Assembly (NCBI RefSeq): GCF_016744175.1 | Contig: NZ_JADGEV010000003.1 | Coordinates: forward strand, 62,001 to 126,000 | Source of the DNA: Neptunomonas sp. | GTDB lineage: Bacteria > Pseudomonadota > Gammaproteobacteria > Pseudomonadales > Balneatricaceae | Direction of reading: 5' to 3' | DNA length: 64,000 nt | Shown: positions 18,289 through 27,654 of the stretch, one piece after another | Layout of the letters: every line of letters starts with the position of its first letter | Position numbering within the stretch: the stretch's first letter is position 1 | The notes under the pieces: generated by a model | Database searches by the model: none | Seen by the model: the letters and a program-made list of their open reading frames with translations, nothing else | What the model was told of the DNA's origin: nothing | Translations under genes and position numbers: made by a program

Positions 18289-19740
18289 TTATGAGACGTC
18301 GTACGTCAATAAGTCTTCATATTGTGCGCGCCTGCGAATGAGCCGACTTTCTTGGTTTTCATTTAGCATAACGGCGGCAGCGGATTGGCGACCACAATAC
18401 TCGTTCATCATTTCTAAGGCATAAGCGCCAGTGTCTAATAATGCAATAACATCACCCACTTGAGTGTCGGCGGGTAGCTCACGCATATTTGGTTGGCGTA
18501 CTAATATTTTTTTTAGTACTTCCTGGTGAGCTTCTAAGGAAGGTTCGGTTTGCAGGAGAGACTTTACTGATCCTTCGCCTTCAATATCATAGTAGGTATC
18601 GCTGCTATCACATAAAGGTCCCACCATACGACATAGTTTGGTGTCTGTATCATTAGTGCGTGATGCATTTATCATGTGAAAATACCAGCCATTGTAAATA
18701 TCAAACAACACGCTATAACCCGCATCTAAATAATATACGGGGTGCTGGTTTCGGGTTTTTTCTGCTTCGATACGTGTCAGCATGATGGCGGTATCGCTTA
18801 CCATACTGCGGCCAGGCTCAACAATAATTTCGATTTCACAGCCCAGAGCTTCTGTAATGGGTTTGATTAAAATTTCGGATAAAACGCTAAAATCAATTTG
18901 TGTGCGGTAGTTCTGTTTGTAATGCTCTGAAACGGTGTTCAGGTTGTCTTGGTGACTAGTATAGTTTTTAGGGTAACCTCCGCCTAAGTTAATATGCTCT
19001 AAAGGGTAGGGCAGTAATAAGCGTATCTCGTGAGCGTATGCAATCAGAAAATCCGCTTCTGCTTGAAATGCGCTGATCTCATTTACTTGTGTTCCAATAT
19101 GAGCATGTATGCCACACATCTTTAATGATTCGGGATGACGATTGATAAGCTGGATAGCATGCAATTGTTCATCGCGAGTCATACCGAATTTAGAAGCGGA
19201 TGTTCCTGTTTCCCAGCCTGCTGTTGCCCCACCCTTTATTTCTGGAATGATACGTAGTGCAACATTGGCTCGTTTGTTAAGTGATAAGGCCGTATTTAGA
19301 ATACGTTGCAGTTCTGATAGAGAATCAACATTTATTGCTTTAATCCCTGCATTTATTACTTCACGTAGTTCGTTATGCTGTTTAGCGACGCCATTAAATA
19401 CCATGTCTTTCGGTAAATAACCTGCGGCAGATGCTTTGAAAAATTCACCCCCAGAGTTTACTTCGATAGATAAGCCTGCCTCTTTAAATACTTTTAAAAC
19501 AGAAAGATTGGCGCAAGCTTTACTGGCGAAACAAACACGTGTTTTTTCGTGTACTTGACGAAAACTACTTAAAATATCTAAGGCATTCCCTCGTAACTTA
19601 TTTTCTGAGTAGACAAATAAAGGAGAGCCGTATCTTTTAATCAAATGATTTACATTAACACCATCAATCATTAACACATTATCTTCACTATTAAGATGAT
19701 GCTGTCTTTCCCATGGATGCAAAGCAACGGCCTGGTTCAT
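18289..19740 (-). CDS. PLP-dependent fold III decarboxylase (DAP/ornithine/arginine decarboxylase 2 family)
   Basis: 483 residues. The PLP lysine lies in RVCFASKACANLSVL, the glycine-rich phosphate site in HINLGGGYPK, and the C-terminal domain carries VGPLCDSSDTY, where the Cys and Asp act on the substrate in the partner subunit, and DTGAYALEM. The family includes meso-diaminopimelate, lysine/ornithine and biosynthetic arginine decarboxylases. Its place 41 bases behind an HisP-like amino-acid importer argues for a catabolic or polyamine role rather than lysine synthesis, with the imported basic amino acid as candidate substrate. This is inference from context; substrate specificity is not readable. 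Confidence 0.8.
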   Translation of the reverse strand: MNQAVALHPWERQHHLNSEDNVLMIDGVNVNHLIKRYGSPLFVYSENKLRGNALDILSSFRQVHEKTRVCFASKACANLSVLKVFKEAGLSIEVNSGGEFFKASAAGYLPKDMVFNGVAKQHNELREVINAGIKAINVDSLSELQRILNTALSLNKRANVALRIIPEIKGGATAGWETGTSASKFGMTRDEQLHAIQLINRHPESLKMCGIHAHIGTQVNEISAFQAEADFLIAYAHEIRLLLPYPLEHINLGGGYPKNYTSHQDNLNTVSEHYKQNYRTQIDFSVLSEILIKPITEALGCEIEIIVEPGRSMVSDTAIMLTRIEAEKTRNQHPVYYLDAGYSVLFDIYNGWYFHMINASRTNDTDTKLCRMVGPLCDSSDTYYDIEGEGSVKSLLQTEPSLEAHQEVLKKILVRQPNMRELPADTQVGDVIALLDTGAYALEMMNEYCGRQSAAAVMLNENQESRLIRRRAQYEDLLTYDVS

Positions 19741-19781
19741 AATATGTTCTCGTATTCGTAGAAGTGAAATGGCTGCATAAA

Positions 19782-20564
19782 TTAGTACTGTGTTGATAAA
19801 AAACGTTGTAGATGCTCGGATTTTGGGGCGTTAAATAATTGCTCAGGAGGGCCTTGTTCTTCTATTTTTCCTTGGTGCAGAAAAATTACGTGAGATGAAA
19901 CGTCACGAGCAAAGCGCATTTCATGAGTCACCATAATCATAGTGCGTCCTTCTTCGGCAAGTTCGCGAATAACCAGTAGCACCTCGTTTACAAGTTCTGG
20001 GTCTAGTGCTGAAGTCGGTTCATCAAAAAGCATGACGTCAGGCTCCATAGCTAAGGCTCTAGCAATAGCAACCCTCTGTTTTTGGCCACCAGAAAGGTGG
20101 TCCGGATACATGTGAGATTTTTCTAGCATGCCAACACGGCTTAGTAGTGCTTTGGCTTGTATTTCTACCGAGTCACGGTTGCGTTTGAGTACAGTGCATG
20201 GGCCGAGCATGACATTTTCCAAAACACTCATGTGAGACCATAGGTTGAACGACTGAAAAACCATACCTAAACGTGAACGAATACGTTCAATTTGGCTTTG
20301 AAGATTTTTGCTGTTTCCCTGCTCTACGCCTTGAGAAAGCTCTAGCTGTTCACCATGTACTCTGATTCTTCCAGCATTAGGAAACTCTAATAAATTCATA
20401 CAGCGTAAAAAGGTACTTTTGCCAGAACCACTTGATCCAATAATACTGATGACATCATGTTTTTTAGCAGTGAGGGACACGCCTTTAAGCACTTTTATAT
20501 CGCCAAAGGATTTATGTAGTTCTTCTACGTGCAGTGCGGGCTCGGACTGTAAGCTAGTTGACAT
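19782..20564 (-). CDS. Polar amino acid ABC transporter ATP-binding protein (HisP type)
   Basis: 260 residues. Walker [10 protein letters not shown], signature [16 protein letters not shown], Walker [13 protein letters not shown], and H in [12 protein letters not shown]: the hallmark set of the HisP/GlnQ polar amino-acid family. The [26 protein letters not shown] stretch matches arginine/histidine/octopine ATPases. The start overlaps the preceding permease gene by 11 bases. Confidence 0.93.
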   Translation of the reverse strand: MSTSLQSEPALHVEELHKSFGDIKVLKGVSLTAKKHDVISIIGSSGSGKSTFLRCMNLLEFPNAGRIRVHGEQLELSQGVEQGNSKNLQSQIERIRSRLGMVFQSFNLWSHMSVLENVMLGPCTVLKRNRDSVEIQAKALLSRVGMLEKSHMYPDHLSGGQKQRVAIARALAMEPDVMLFDEPTSALDPELVNEVLLVIRELAEEGRTMIMVTHEMRFARDVSSHVIFLHQGKIEEQGPPEQLFNAPKSEHLQRFLSTQY

Positions 20565-21303
20565 GGCATGTTTCCTTGGGGGGATTGAGGGCTTTGGGTG
20601 CTGGCAGGTGCTTGTTATTAACGGGATAATACATGTGGCGGGTTAGTCGTTTTTCTAATAACCGCCATGCGAAAACAAACAAGGTGGTAATCATTAAGTA
20701 AATGATTGCTGCCCAGAAATAAACTGATATGTCGAATGTTTGCGAGAAAACACGGCGGGTATGCCCCATAACATCCATCAGCGTTATAACACTGGCAATA
20801 GCACTCCCTTTAAGCATGAGAATGATCTCGTTACCGAGTGCTGGTAACGCAATTCTATAGGTATGCGGAAGGATTATTGTTCGATAGAGCAGCGTACGCT
20901 TCATACCCAGAGCAACACCTGCTTCGATTTCGCCGTAGGGAACTGCTTGTAATCCACCTCGTAATATTTCTAGCTGGTAAGCTGTTGAGTTCAAAGCAAA
21001 AGTGAAAAGTGCGCAATAAAATGGGTCTCTAAAAAACCACCAAACCCCTAGGTCGGTTAACTCTTCACGAAACTGGCCCGAACCGTAATAAATCAAAAAC
21101 AGTTGTGCTAATAAGGGAGTTCCGCGAAAGAAAGAAACAAACAGCCTTATTGGCCATTGGAATGCTTTGTTTTTACTTCGACGCAAAATAGCTAATGGGA
21201 GTGACAGCAAACCTGCAATAACAACTGATATAAAGGTCAGTTTTAAGGTCATGGACATTCCATCAAGTAACTTTGGCCAATAGTCGATGAGTACTTCAAA
21301 CAT
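20554..21303 (-). CDS. Polar amino acid ABC permease (HisM type)
   Basis: 249 residues, five or six helices. EAA loop [36 protein letters not shown] is the typical HEQ family pattern. The two permease genes of this cluster resemble HisQ and HisM and form a heterodimer. The gene runs into the ATPase gene. Confidence 0.9.
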   Translation of the reverse strand: MFEVLIDYWPKLLDGMSMTLKLTFISVVIAGLLSLPLAILRRSKNKAFQWPIRLFVSFFRGTPLLAQLFLIYYGSGQFREELTDLGVWWFFRDPFYCALFTFALNSTAYQLEILRGGLQAVPYGEIEAGVALGMKRTLLYRTIILPHTYRIALPALGNEIILMLKGSAIASVITLMDVMGHTRRVFSQTFDISVYFWAAIIYLMITTLFVFAWRLLEKRLTRHMYYPVNNKHLPAPKALNPPKETCHVN

Positions 21304-21324
21304 GGGTGGATGATCCTCGTTTAA

Positions 21325-22038
21325 TCATGAGGTTCGTATTCCTCGATTTGCTCTCTTTTCCAGTCGAGCTATGCACCATTCAAAAAAGATGCAAATGGCC
21401 CAGTAGGTTAAACAAACGGTGAGGAAAAAGAGGAAAGGCTTTTTGGTGGAACCCACTGCAATATTGGCCATTCGCATGAGGTCGTTTAATGCAATTACAG
21501 AGACTAAGGCAGTGTCTTTAAGCAAGTTGATCCATAGATTGCCTAATCCGGGTAACGCTAAACGCAGCATTTGTGGAAGCTCAATAAGGCGAAATATTTG
21601 TAATTGACTCATGCCGGTGGCAAGGGCTGCTTCTCGTTGCCCTTTGTCTAGTGCTTGCCATGCACCACGTAATACTTCGCCAGAGTAGCCCCCAAATACC
21701 AACCCAAGCGCAATAATTCCTGCTACAAAAGGGCTTAATTCAAAGAAACCAGCATCGGGGTTTAGCCACTTTATTATTTTATTAAGTAGCAGCCCTACAC
21801 CATGGTAGATAATAAATAAGGTTAGTAGCTCAGGAAGCCCCCGAATCATTGTTGTGAAAGTAAATGCGATTAAGCGTGGGTAGGTTTTTTTTGCCACTGA
21901 AGCGGCGGCGACACTAAAGCCTAAAAACAACCCGATAGGTAAGGTGATGAGGGCTAGCGACAGGGTAATACCCAATCCACTAGCTAGTTCGTCTCCCCAA
22001 CCGTTTTTACCGAAACTAAGGTACTCAAACCACTCCAT
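21325..22038 (-). CDS. Polar amino acid ABC permease (HisQ type)
   Basis: 237 residues, membrane helices throughout; EAA loop GQREAALATGMSQLQIFRLIELPQMLRLALPGLGN. Located 39 bases after the binding-protein stop and 21 bases before the HisM-like gene, so it is part of the same unit. Confidence 0.9.
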   Translation of the reverse strand: MEWFEYLSFGKNGWGDELASGLGITLSLALITLPIGLFLGFSVAAASVAKKTYPRLIAFTFTTMIRGLPELLTLFIIYHGVGLLLNKIIKWLNPDAGFFELSPFVAGIIALGLVFGGYSGEVLRGAWQALDKGQREAALATGMSQLQIFRLIELPQMLRLALPGLGNLWINLLKDTALVSVIALNDLMRMANIAVGSTKKPFLFFLTVCLTYWAICIFFEWCIARLEKRANRGIRTS

Positions 22039-22077
22039 AAGGCATCCTCGGAGTTAAGACATTATGAGTTTTGTGTT

Positions 22078-22866
22078 TTATTTCAGTGTGAGAATGTTCA
22101 CTGAGAAAAACTTATCGTTAATGGCTTTGTAGGTTCCGTCAGCAACGATTTCGTCCAGAGCTTCGTTTAGTTTTTGGCGTAAAGCATCATCTTCCTGGCG
22201 CAATGCTATACCAACGCCATCACCCACATATTTTGGATCAGTAATCGGTGTGCCTACTATTTTACAGCAGCTGCCATCTTCAGATTTTTGAGTCCAGTCG
22301 AGCATTGGAATCATGTCACCTACCTGTGCATCAATACGCCCTGAAATTAAATCTAGATTAACGGCATCCTGGGTGGGGTATAAGCGGATGTCAGAATCTG
22401 GGTAGGCTGCAGAAAGGAACTCTCCTTGCGTTGTTGAGCCCTGTGCCCCTATTGACTTACCTGCGAGTGCTTTAGGGGAAAAATCAGTAATTTTTGATGA
22501 TTTCTCTGTCACAAAAGTCATTGCTGATTTTTGATATGGCTGGGTGAAATCAACCTTTTGTTTGCGCTTATCAGTAATAAACATTGAGGCAATAATGACG
22601 TCGTATTTACCGGCCAGTAATGCGGGGATAATGCCATCCCAATCCTGTGCAACGAAACTGCACTTTGCTTTGATCTTGTCACAAAGCGCTTTACCAATCT
22701 CGATATCAAAACCCGCTAATTCACCGTCTGAAGTGAAATAGTTAAATGGAGGGTAGGCTCCTTCAGTCCCTATACGAAGTGTGGTTGCTTCTTCTGCGTG
22801 TAAGGCTGAAAAAGGCGTCGCTGTGAAAATGATAGATAGTGCCAACGAACATAGGTTTTTATTCAT
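22078..22866 (-). CDS. Polar amino acid ABC substrate-binding protein (HisJ/ArgT type)
   Basis: 262 residues; signal peptide about 1-24 (SALHAEE). The SBP_bac_3 signature is GAYPPFNYFTSDGELAGFDIEIGKAL, and DWDGIIPALLAGKYDVIIASMFITDKRKQKVDF resembles lysine/arginine/ornithine and octopine binding proteins. SCCKIVG carries the Cys pair often seen in that group's disulfide region. It is the first gene of the importer-decarboxylase unit and is divergent from a LysR gene that may control it. Confidence 0.9.
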   Translation of the reverse strand: MNKNLCSLALSIIFTATPFSALHAEEATTLRIGTEGAYPPFNYFTSDGELAGFDIEIGKALCDKIKAKCSFVAQDWDGIIPALLAGKYDVIIASMFITDKRKQKVDFTQPYQKSAMTFVTEKSSKITDFSPKALAGKSIGAQGSTTQGEFLSAAYPDSDIRLYPTQDAVNLDLISGRIDAQVGDMIPMLDWTQKSEDGSCCKIVGTPITDPKYVGDGVGIALRQEDDALRQKLNEALDEIVADGTYKAINDKFFSVNILTLK

Positions 22867-23054
22867 TTTATTTTCCCTTGGAGTCTGGCTCCGCTCATAG
22901 ATGGCAGCCCTGAAAAGTCAATTTTTTTGCTAAGACAATTCAGGTGCAACAAGGACAGTGTCTGGAATGTTCTCATATTTGTAAAATGTATTATTTTTAT
23001 GCTATTCATAGGCTGTTGCTATGTGTTGGTTGTGCTTATTTGAGGTATGAAAAA

Positions 23055-24005
23055 ATGTTGTCACCACGAGAGCGCTTACTACGTAATCTGGACTGGAATC
23101 TCCTGTATACCTTTCTTGTTATCGTTGAAGAGAGCAGTATTACAGGTGCTGCACGCAAATTATCACTGAGCCAACCGAGTGTTAGTAATGCTTTGAAGAG
23201 GCTAGAAGAGCATCTTGGCATGAGGCTTATTGTGCGAAAGAAAGGTGTCTTTTCCTTGACGTACCAAGGACTGCGTATGTATGAATACGCCTCATCAGCG
23301 AGCAGTATTATTTCTCATATGGCAGAGCAGTTTGCAGAGGAAGAGGGCTCGGTGCAGGGGGAAGTAAACATACAGATAGCAAGCCATATTCATTGCCCTG
23401 CTTTTGATCAAACACTAGCACAATACCATGCGCAATACCCAAAAGTGCTTTTAAGTATTAATGCCCAGCCCAGTGCTGACATTGTTAGTGCTGTAGCAGA
23501 AGGTGAGTTGCATATTGGCTTAAGCAATAAAAAGATAGCGCATACGGGGCTTCGTTTTGATTTGTTGGGATATGAGCAAATGGCTTTTTACTGCGGAGGC
23601 ACTCATCCGCTGTTTGGCAAAAAGAAACTCAGTTTAGATGACCTGAGTGGGTTGTCTTATGTGTCATTTGAAAGTGATCAGCCAGGGGAGGGCTTAAATG
23701 ATGTGTCAAAGTTACGCGCCGAAAACGAGTGCTGGGGAAAGCTAGTCGCAGTGTCATCAAATGAAGAAGAAGTGCGGCGATTAATTCTTGCTGGTGTTGG
23801 GTTTGGTGCATTAACTGTGGAAGGCGCAAAGCCTTTTGTTGAACAAAAAATGCTATATCAGTTACCGCCTTATGAGCAATTGCCTATAAACGATGTGTAT
23901 TTGGTGACGCCGGAGAATATCCCTTTGACGGAGGTTGAGTTTTTATTTGTATCTATGCTGAGAGAGGTTTCCTTAGGAGCGATACGTGAAACCTACTTCC
24001 AGTAG
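23055..24005 (+). CDS. LysR family transcriptional regulator
   Basis: About 316 residues. N-terminal winged HTH: LDWNLLYTFLVIVEESSITGAARKLSLSQPSVSNALKRLEEHLG, then a LysR substrate-binding domain. ATG 23055 is chosen over the longer frame because GAGGT lies 8 bases upstream and the domain starts normally from there. The upstream 188-base region is shared with the divergent importer operon, the usual LysR layout, so it probably regulates importer and decarboxylase. Ligand unknown. Confidence 0.85.
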   Translation: MLSPRERLLRNLDWNLLYTFLVIVEESSITGAARKLSLSQPSVSNALKRLEEHLGMRLIVRKKGVFSLTYQGLRMYEYASSASSIISHMAEQFAEEEGSVQGEVNIQIASHIHCPAFDQTLAQYHAQYPKVLLSINAQPSADIVSAVAEGELHIGLSNKKIAHTGLRFDLLGYEQMAFYCGGTHPLFGKKKLSLDDLSGLSYVSFESDQPGEGLNDVSKLRAENECWGKLVAVSSNEEEVRRLILAGVGFGALTVEGAKPFVEQKMLYQLPPYEQLPINDVYLVTPENIPLTEVEFLFVSMLREVSLGAIRETYFQ

Positions 24006-24015
24006 ATAATAGCCT

Positions 24016-24054
24016 GCATGGCAGGGAGGCCACATAGCGTGATCCCTGCCGTGC
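24016..24054. terminator. Hairpin between convergent LysR and aldehyde dehydrogenase genes
   Basis: Stem GCATGGCAGGGA / TCCCTGCCGTGC with one mismatch and a 15-base loop. There is no clean T tract, so it may be a weak bidirectional terminator. Confidence 0.45.
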
Positions 24055-24100
24055 TTGAAGCTCTTTATCTAAGTAAAACCTTAAGTAATACTTGAGTGAA

Positions 24101-25594
24101 TTAAAGGTGAATAAGCACCGATTTAAGTTCAGTGTAATGCTCAATGACTGCTGATCCCATCTCCCTTCCTAAGCCTGACTGTTTATAGCCTCCAAAAGGA
24201 AGTGCTGAATCAAGTGCCGTATGGCAGTTCACCCACACACTACCGGATTTGATCCGTGGAATCATGCGGTGTACTTGAGATAAGTTATTTGACCAGATAC
24301 TCGCGCCTAATCCATAGTCTGAGTCATTGGCTGCCTTGATGACTTCCTCTATATCATCAAATGGCCTAGCAACTAAGACCGGGCCGAATATCTCTTCTTG
24401 CACCAGTTTTGAGTTTTGTTCAAGGTCGACCATAACTGTTGGTTTTACAAAATACCCGGGGCGATCGGCTACACCTCCGCCGGCAGTAATGGTTGCGCCA
24501 TCTTGGCGTCCTTGTTCAATGTAACCATTTACTCGGTCATATTGCTTAGCTGAAACAAGCGGCCCCATTTGTGAACTAGGATCTAAACCATGGCCGAGTG
24601 TGATGCTGTTGGCGATATCGGAAATGTCAGCCACAACATTTTCAAAGTGTTTTTTGTGTACATAAAGACGCGAACCTGCACAACATACTTGCCCTTGGTT
24701 AAAGAAAATGGCGTTAGCTGCACCTTGTGCAGCCATATTAAGATCCGCATCTTCTAGAACGATAGTGGGAGATTTTCCACCAAGTTCTAGGGTAACGCGT
24801 GTCATGCTGTCCATAGCTGCTTTACCTATCATTTTTCCGATAGGGGTAGACCCAGTAAATGTCAGTTTATCAACATCAGGGTGAGAAGATAACGCCGCGC
24901 CAGCTTCATGTCCGTAGCCTGTCACAACATTTAAAACACCGGCAGGGTAACCGGCCTCCATTACTAGCTCAGCTAAACGTAGTGCCGTAAGAGATGTATC
25001 CTCCGCAGGTTTTAAAACGACAGTACAGCCCGTCGCTAAAGCAGGGCCTAGTTTCCAGCAGGATAATAACAACGGGAAATTCCATGCGACAATTGCACCT
25101 ACAACACCGACCGCTTCACGACGGGTATATCCATGAAATTGTGAGCCCGGCATAAAGGGAACCGAAACATCAACTGTGCTTCCTTCTATTTTTGTAGCAA
25201 AACCGGCCATATAACGAAGAAAATCAATCGCTAAACGAATATCCACAGCTTTTGCAATCGCAGCACTTTTACCATTATCTATCGATTCGATTTCAGATAA
25301 CTCATCACTATTGGCTTCCATAAGGTCAGCTAAGCGCCATAACAAACGTTCTCTATCTGACGGAAGGGCACGACTCCAATCAGAATCTTCAAAGGTTTGG
25401 CGTGCTACGGCAACCGCTCTATTAATATCTTCTTGGCCGCCGGCTTGTATGGTGGTGATTTTTTCAGCAATGGCTGGGTTGTATACATCAATAGTTTGCT
25501 CTGAAGCGCAGGCTACCGATTCGCCATTGATGAACAGCTTATGGTTTCTGTTAATAAAGTCATGGGTTGCTGCGCTGGGGTTATATGTAGTCAT
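24101..25594 (-). CDS. Aldehyde dehydrogenase (phenylacetaldehyde dehydrogenase-like)
   Basis: 497 residues, full-length NAD(P)-dependent ALDH. Catalytic Cys lies in FNQGQVCCAGSRLYVH, the general base Glu in VTLELGGKSPTIV, and the cofactor loop in FTGSTPIGKMIGKAA. Closest in style to FeaB/PeaE phenylacetaldehyde and betaine aldehyde dehydrogenases. It is divergent from qhpA1, and both have sigma-54 type promoters, so it very likely oxidises the aldehyde made by QHNDH 1. In Pseudomonas putida a phenylacetaldehyde dehydrogenase gene (peaE) accompanies the QHNDH genes. Exact substrate range is inference. Confidence 0.88.
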   Translation of the reverse strand: MTTYNPSAATHDFINRNHKLFINGESVACASEQTIDVYNPAIAEKITTIQAGGQEDINRAVAVARQTFEDSDWSRALPSDRERLLWRLADLMEANSDELSEIESIDNGKSAAIAKAVDIRLAIDFLRYMAGFATKIEGSTVDVSVPFMPGSQFHGYTRREAVGVVGAIVAWNFPLLLSCWKLGPALATGCTVVLKPAEDTSLTALRLAELVMEAGYPAGVLNVVTGYGHEAGAALSSHPDVDKLTFTGSTPIGKMIGKAAMDSMTRVTLELGGKSPTIVLEDADLNMAAQGAANAIFFNQGQVCCAGSRLYVHKKHFENVVADISDIANSITLGHGLDPSSQMGPLVSAKQYDRVNGYIEQGRQDGATITAGGGVADRPGYFVKPTVMVDLEQNSKLVQEEIFGPVLVARPFDDIEEVIKAANDSDYGLGASIWSNNLSQVHRMIPRIKSGSVWVNCHTALDSALPFGGYKQSGLGREMGSAVIEHYTELKSVLIHL

Positions 25595-25633
25595 AACAAG
25601 CCTTTTTATTGTTGTTTGATGTTGTCTAGAAGC

Positions 25634-25649
25634 AGCAAAGGCTGTGCCA
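25634..25649 (-). promoter_or_regulatory. Sigma-54 promoter of the aldehyde dehydrogenase gene
   Basis: Minus strand reads TGGCACA-GCCT-TTGCT, matching the -24/-12 consensus (TGGCACG-N4-TTGCW) at nearly every position with correct GG-to-GC spacing. Transcription would begin near 25623, about 30 bases before the ATG. Confidence 0.8.
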
Positions 25650-25727
25650 TCTTAATAAAAGCTTATTTAAGTCTTTGTAATAAAAGAACTTTATGATTTC
25701 TCATAACATGAATTTAAGATTTACACT

Positions 25728-25746
25728 TTGTTGCAGAGTGCGACAA
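25728..25746. promoter_or_regulatory. Candidate activator (UAS) site
   Basis: Imperfect inverted repeat TTGTTGC-N5-GCGACAA between the two divergent sigma-54 promoters, about 80 bases from one and 180 from the other. This is a suitable place for an upstream activator site of the AcoR-type protein encoded at 30877. I saw only one clear copy, so this is a proposal. Confidence 0.35.
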
Positions 25747-25926
25747 CTGTTTTGTGGGCTTTGTGTGGCTTACTGAAGCAGGAGCACCGTTTGGACTGGT
25801 TTGTAGCAAGGTGTATCAGATTTGCACAGGTGTCTCATTTTAAAACAGTTTTAGTGACTATGTTTTTAGATACGAAAGTACATGTTTGTGTTGTAACTTT
25901 TTGTTAATAAAGGACTTAACGGATAA

Positions 25927-25943
25927 TGGCACACCATATGCTT
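25927..25943 (+). promoter_or_regulatory. Sigma-54 promoter of qhpA1
   Basis: TGGCACA-CCAT-ATGCT matches the -24/-12 consensus with correct spacing (GG and GC 10 bases apart). Start of transcription would be near 25953, about 50 bases before TTG 26007. Confidence 0.75.
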
Positions 25944-26006
25944 TGCCTTGAGTGTGAAACAAATAAATCCATCTTAAAATAATCATAATAATCAGGAGGT
26001 CTTGTT

Positions 26007-27599
26007 TTGAAAAAGACACCCCCTATCGTTTCTTTAATGAGCGGGCTGTTAACAGCAGCTTCACTTTCATTTATTCCGTCGGCAAGCGCCGCTGATGCAC
26101 AGAATATCGTTCAACAAAAATGTTTGGCCTGTCATGTTGAGGAAGGAAAAACTTCATGGAGCCGTATTAGTCATCAGCGAAAAACCCCCGAAGGCTGGTT
26201 GATGAGTATTGCGCGCATGCAAATTATGCATGGGCTAAAAATCAGTGATGATGAGCGTCACACCTTGGTTAAATACTTAGCAGACCGCCAAGGTTTAGCG
26301 CCTTCTGAAACTGAAGGGGCACGCTATGCACTAGAGCGCCGTTTAAATACATCTGAAAGTTTCGAATCACAATCATTTACAGAAACCTGCGCGCGTTGCC
26401 ACTCTGGAGCACGAGTTTTGTTACAACGTCGTCCTGCTAGTGAGTGGGAGCACTTAGTACACTTTCATTTAGGGCAATGGCCAACGACTGAATATCAGGC
26501 TATGGCACGCGACCGTGACTGGCTGGATTTGGCATTGAACGAAATGGTACCCGAGTTAGCTGCAATGTTGCCACTACAAAGTAAGTCTTGGGACCAGTGG
26601 CAGAAAAGTGTGAAGCCTGTCGTGGCTGGAAGCTGGACGTTCGCAGGGAAGATGCCGGGCAAAGGTGAAATGCACGGTGTTATGCAAGTAGTCGAAGACA
26701 ATAAAGATCAGTTTAGCATTACGCTGACAGGCCAATATGCTGATGGCAGCGCTTTTAAAGGTACAGGCGAGGCGATTCTTTATACTGGCTATGAGTGGCG
26801 AGCTAACTTGACGGTAGATGGAATATCGATGAGACAGGTCTTCTCTACAGCAAAAACAGGAGAGATGCAGGGCCGGATGTTCGAGCGTGAACATGATGAA
26901 CGTGGGTTTGATTTTTCTGCTCTCAAGCAGGGCAGCACTCAGTCTTCTGTTATAGCCATTCAGCCTGAATATATAAAAGTGGGTGACACCGTTGAATTAT
27001 CAATTGTTGGAACTGGTTTGCAGGGTGATGTGGTATTAGCCGAGGGGTTAACTCTGCTCAAAGATGTTACTTCTGATCAAAACAAACGTGTATTGCAAGT
27101 TAAAGCGAGCAACTCAATAGCAACGGGACCCAAGACAATCCGTATTGGTAAGGCTACTGCAGACATAACGGTGTATGACCACGTAGCAAGCCTTAAAGTT
27201 GTTCCTGCATTTCAGGTTGCGCGTGTCGGTGGCAATGATAGCTCTACTCCAAAAATAGAAGCGGCTTTTGAGGCAGAAGCGTGGGCTGCTGGGACTGATG
27301 GTTTAGCAGGTACAGAAGATGATGTGCGAATTGGCTTTATGCCAGCGACATGGTCTGTGGAACCGTTTGATGCAACTTCGGCGGCAGATAATGATGTTCA
27401 CTTTAGTGGACGAATGAACGCTGCTTCTGGTGTATTTACTCCGGCTTTGGCTGGACCAAACCCAGAGCGCCGTATGAGCACTAATAATGCTGGCAATCTC
27501 AAAGTTATCGCTCAGGTTAATGATGAAGGTAAATCAGTAACGGCTGATGGGCAGCTCATCGTAACTATACAGCGTTGGAATAACCCTCCCATTCCGTAA
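26007..27599 (+). CDS. qhpA: Quinohemoprotein amine dehydrogenase alpha subunit (set 1)
   Basis: 530 residues; signal peptide about 1-28 (SASA/AD). Two c-heme sites, CLACH (39-43) and CARCH (128-132), in an N-terminal di-heme domain, followed by about 390 residues of beta domains (QHNDH alpha domains II-IV). It starts at TTG, six bases after AGGAGGT. In the alpha-beta-gamma QHNDH complex this subunit takes electrons from CTQ and passes them to a periplasmic cytochrome or azurin. First gene of qhpA-D-C-B set 1; sigma-54 promoter upstream. Confidence 0.93.
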   Translation: MKKTPPIVSLMSGLLTAASLSFIPSASAADAQNIVQQKCLACHVEEGKTSWSRISHQRKTPEGWLMSIARMQIMHGLKISDDERHTLVKYLADRQGLAPSETEGARYALERRLNTSESFESQSFTETCARCHSGARVLLQRRPASEWEHLVHFHLGQWPTTEYQAMARDRDWLDLALNEMVPELAAMLPLQSKSWDQWQKSVKPVVAGSWTFAGKMPGKGEMHGVMQVVEDNKDQFSITLTGQYADGSAFKGTGEAILYTGYEWRANLTVDGISMRQVFSTAKTGEMQGRMFEREHDERGFDFSALKQGSTQSSVIAIQPEYIKVGDTVELSIVGTGLQGDVVLAEGLTLLKDVTSDQNKRVLQVKASNSIATGPKTIRIGKATADITVYDHVASLKVVPAFQVARVGGNDSSTPKIEAAFEAEAWAAGTDGLAGTEDDVRIGFMPATWSVEPFDATSAADNDVHFSGRMNAASGVFTPALAGPNPERRMSTNNAGNLKVIAQVNDEGKSVTADGQLIVTIQRWNNPPIP

Positions 27600-27654
27600 T
27601 GTTCAGCTCGCGAGTAGAAGACACATAAAAATAAGTAAAACGAGGAACTGAATC

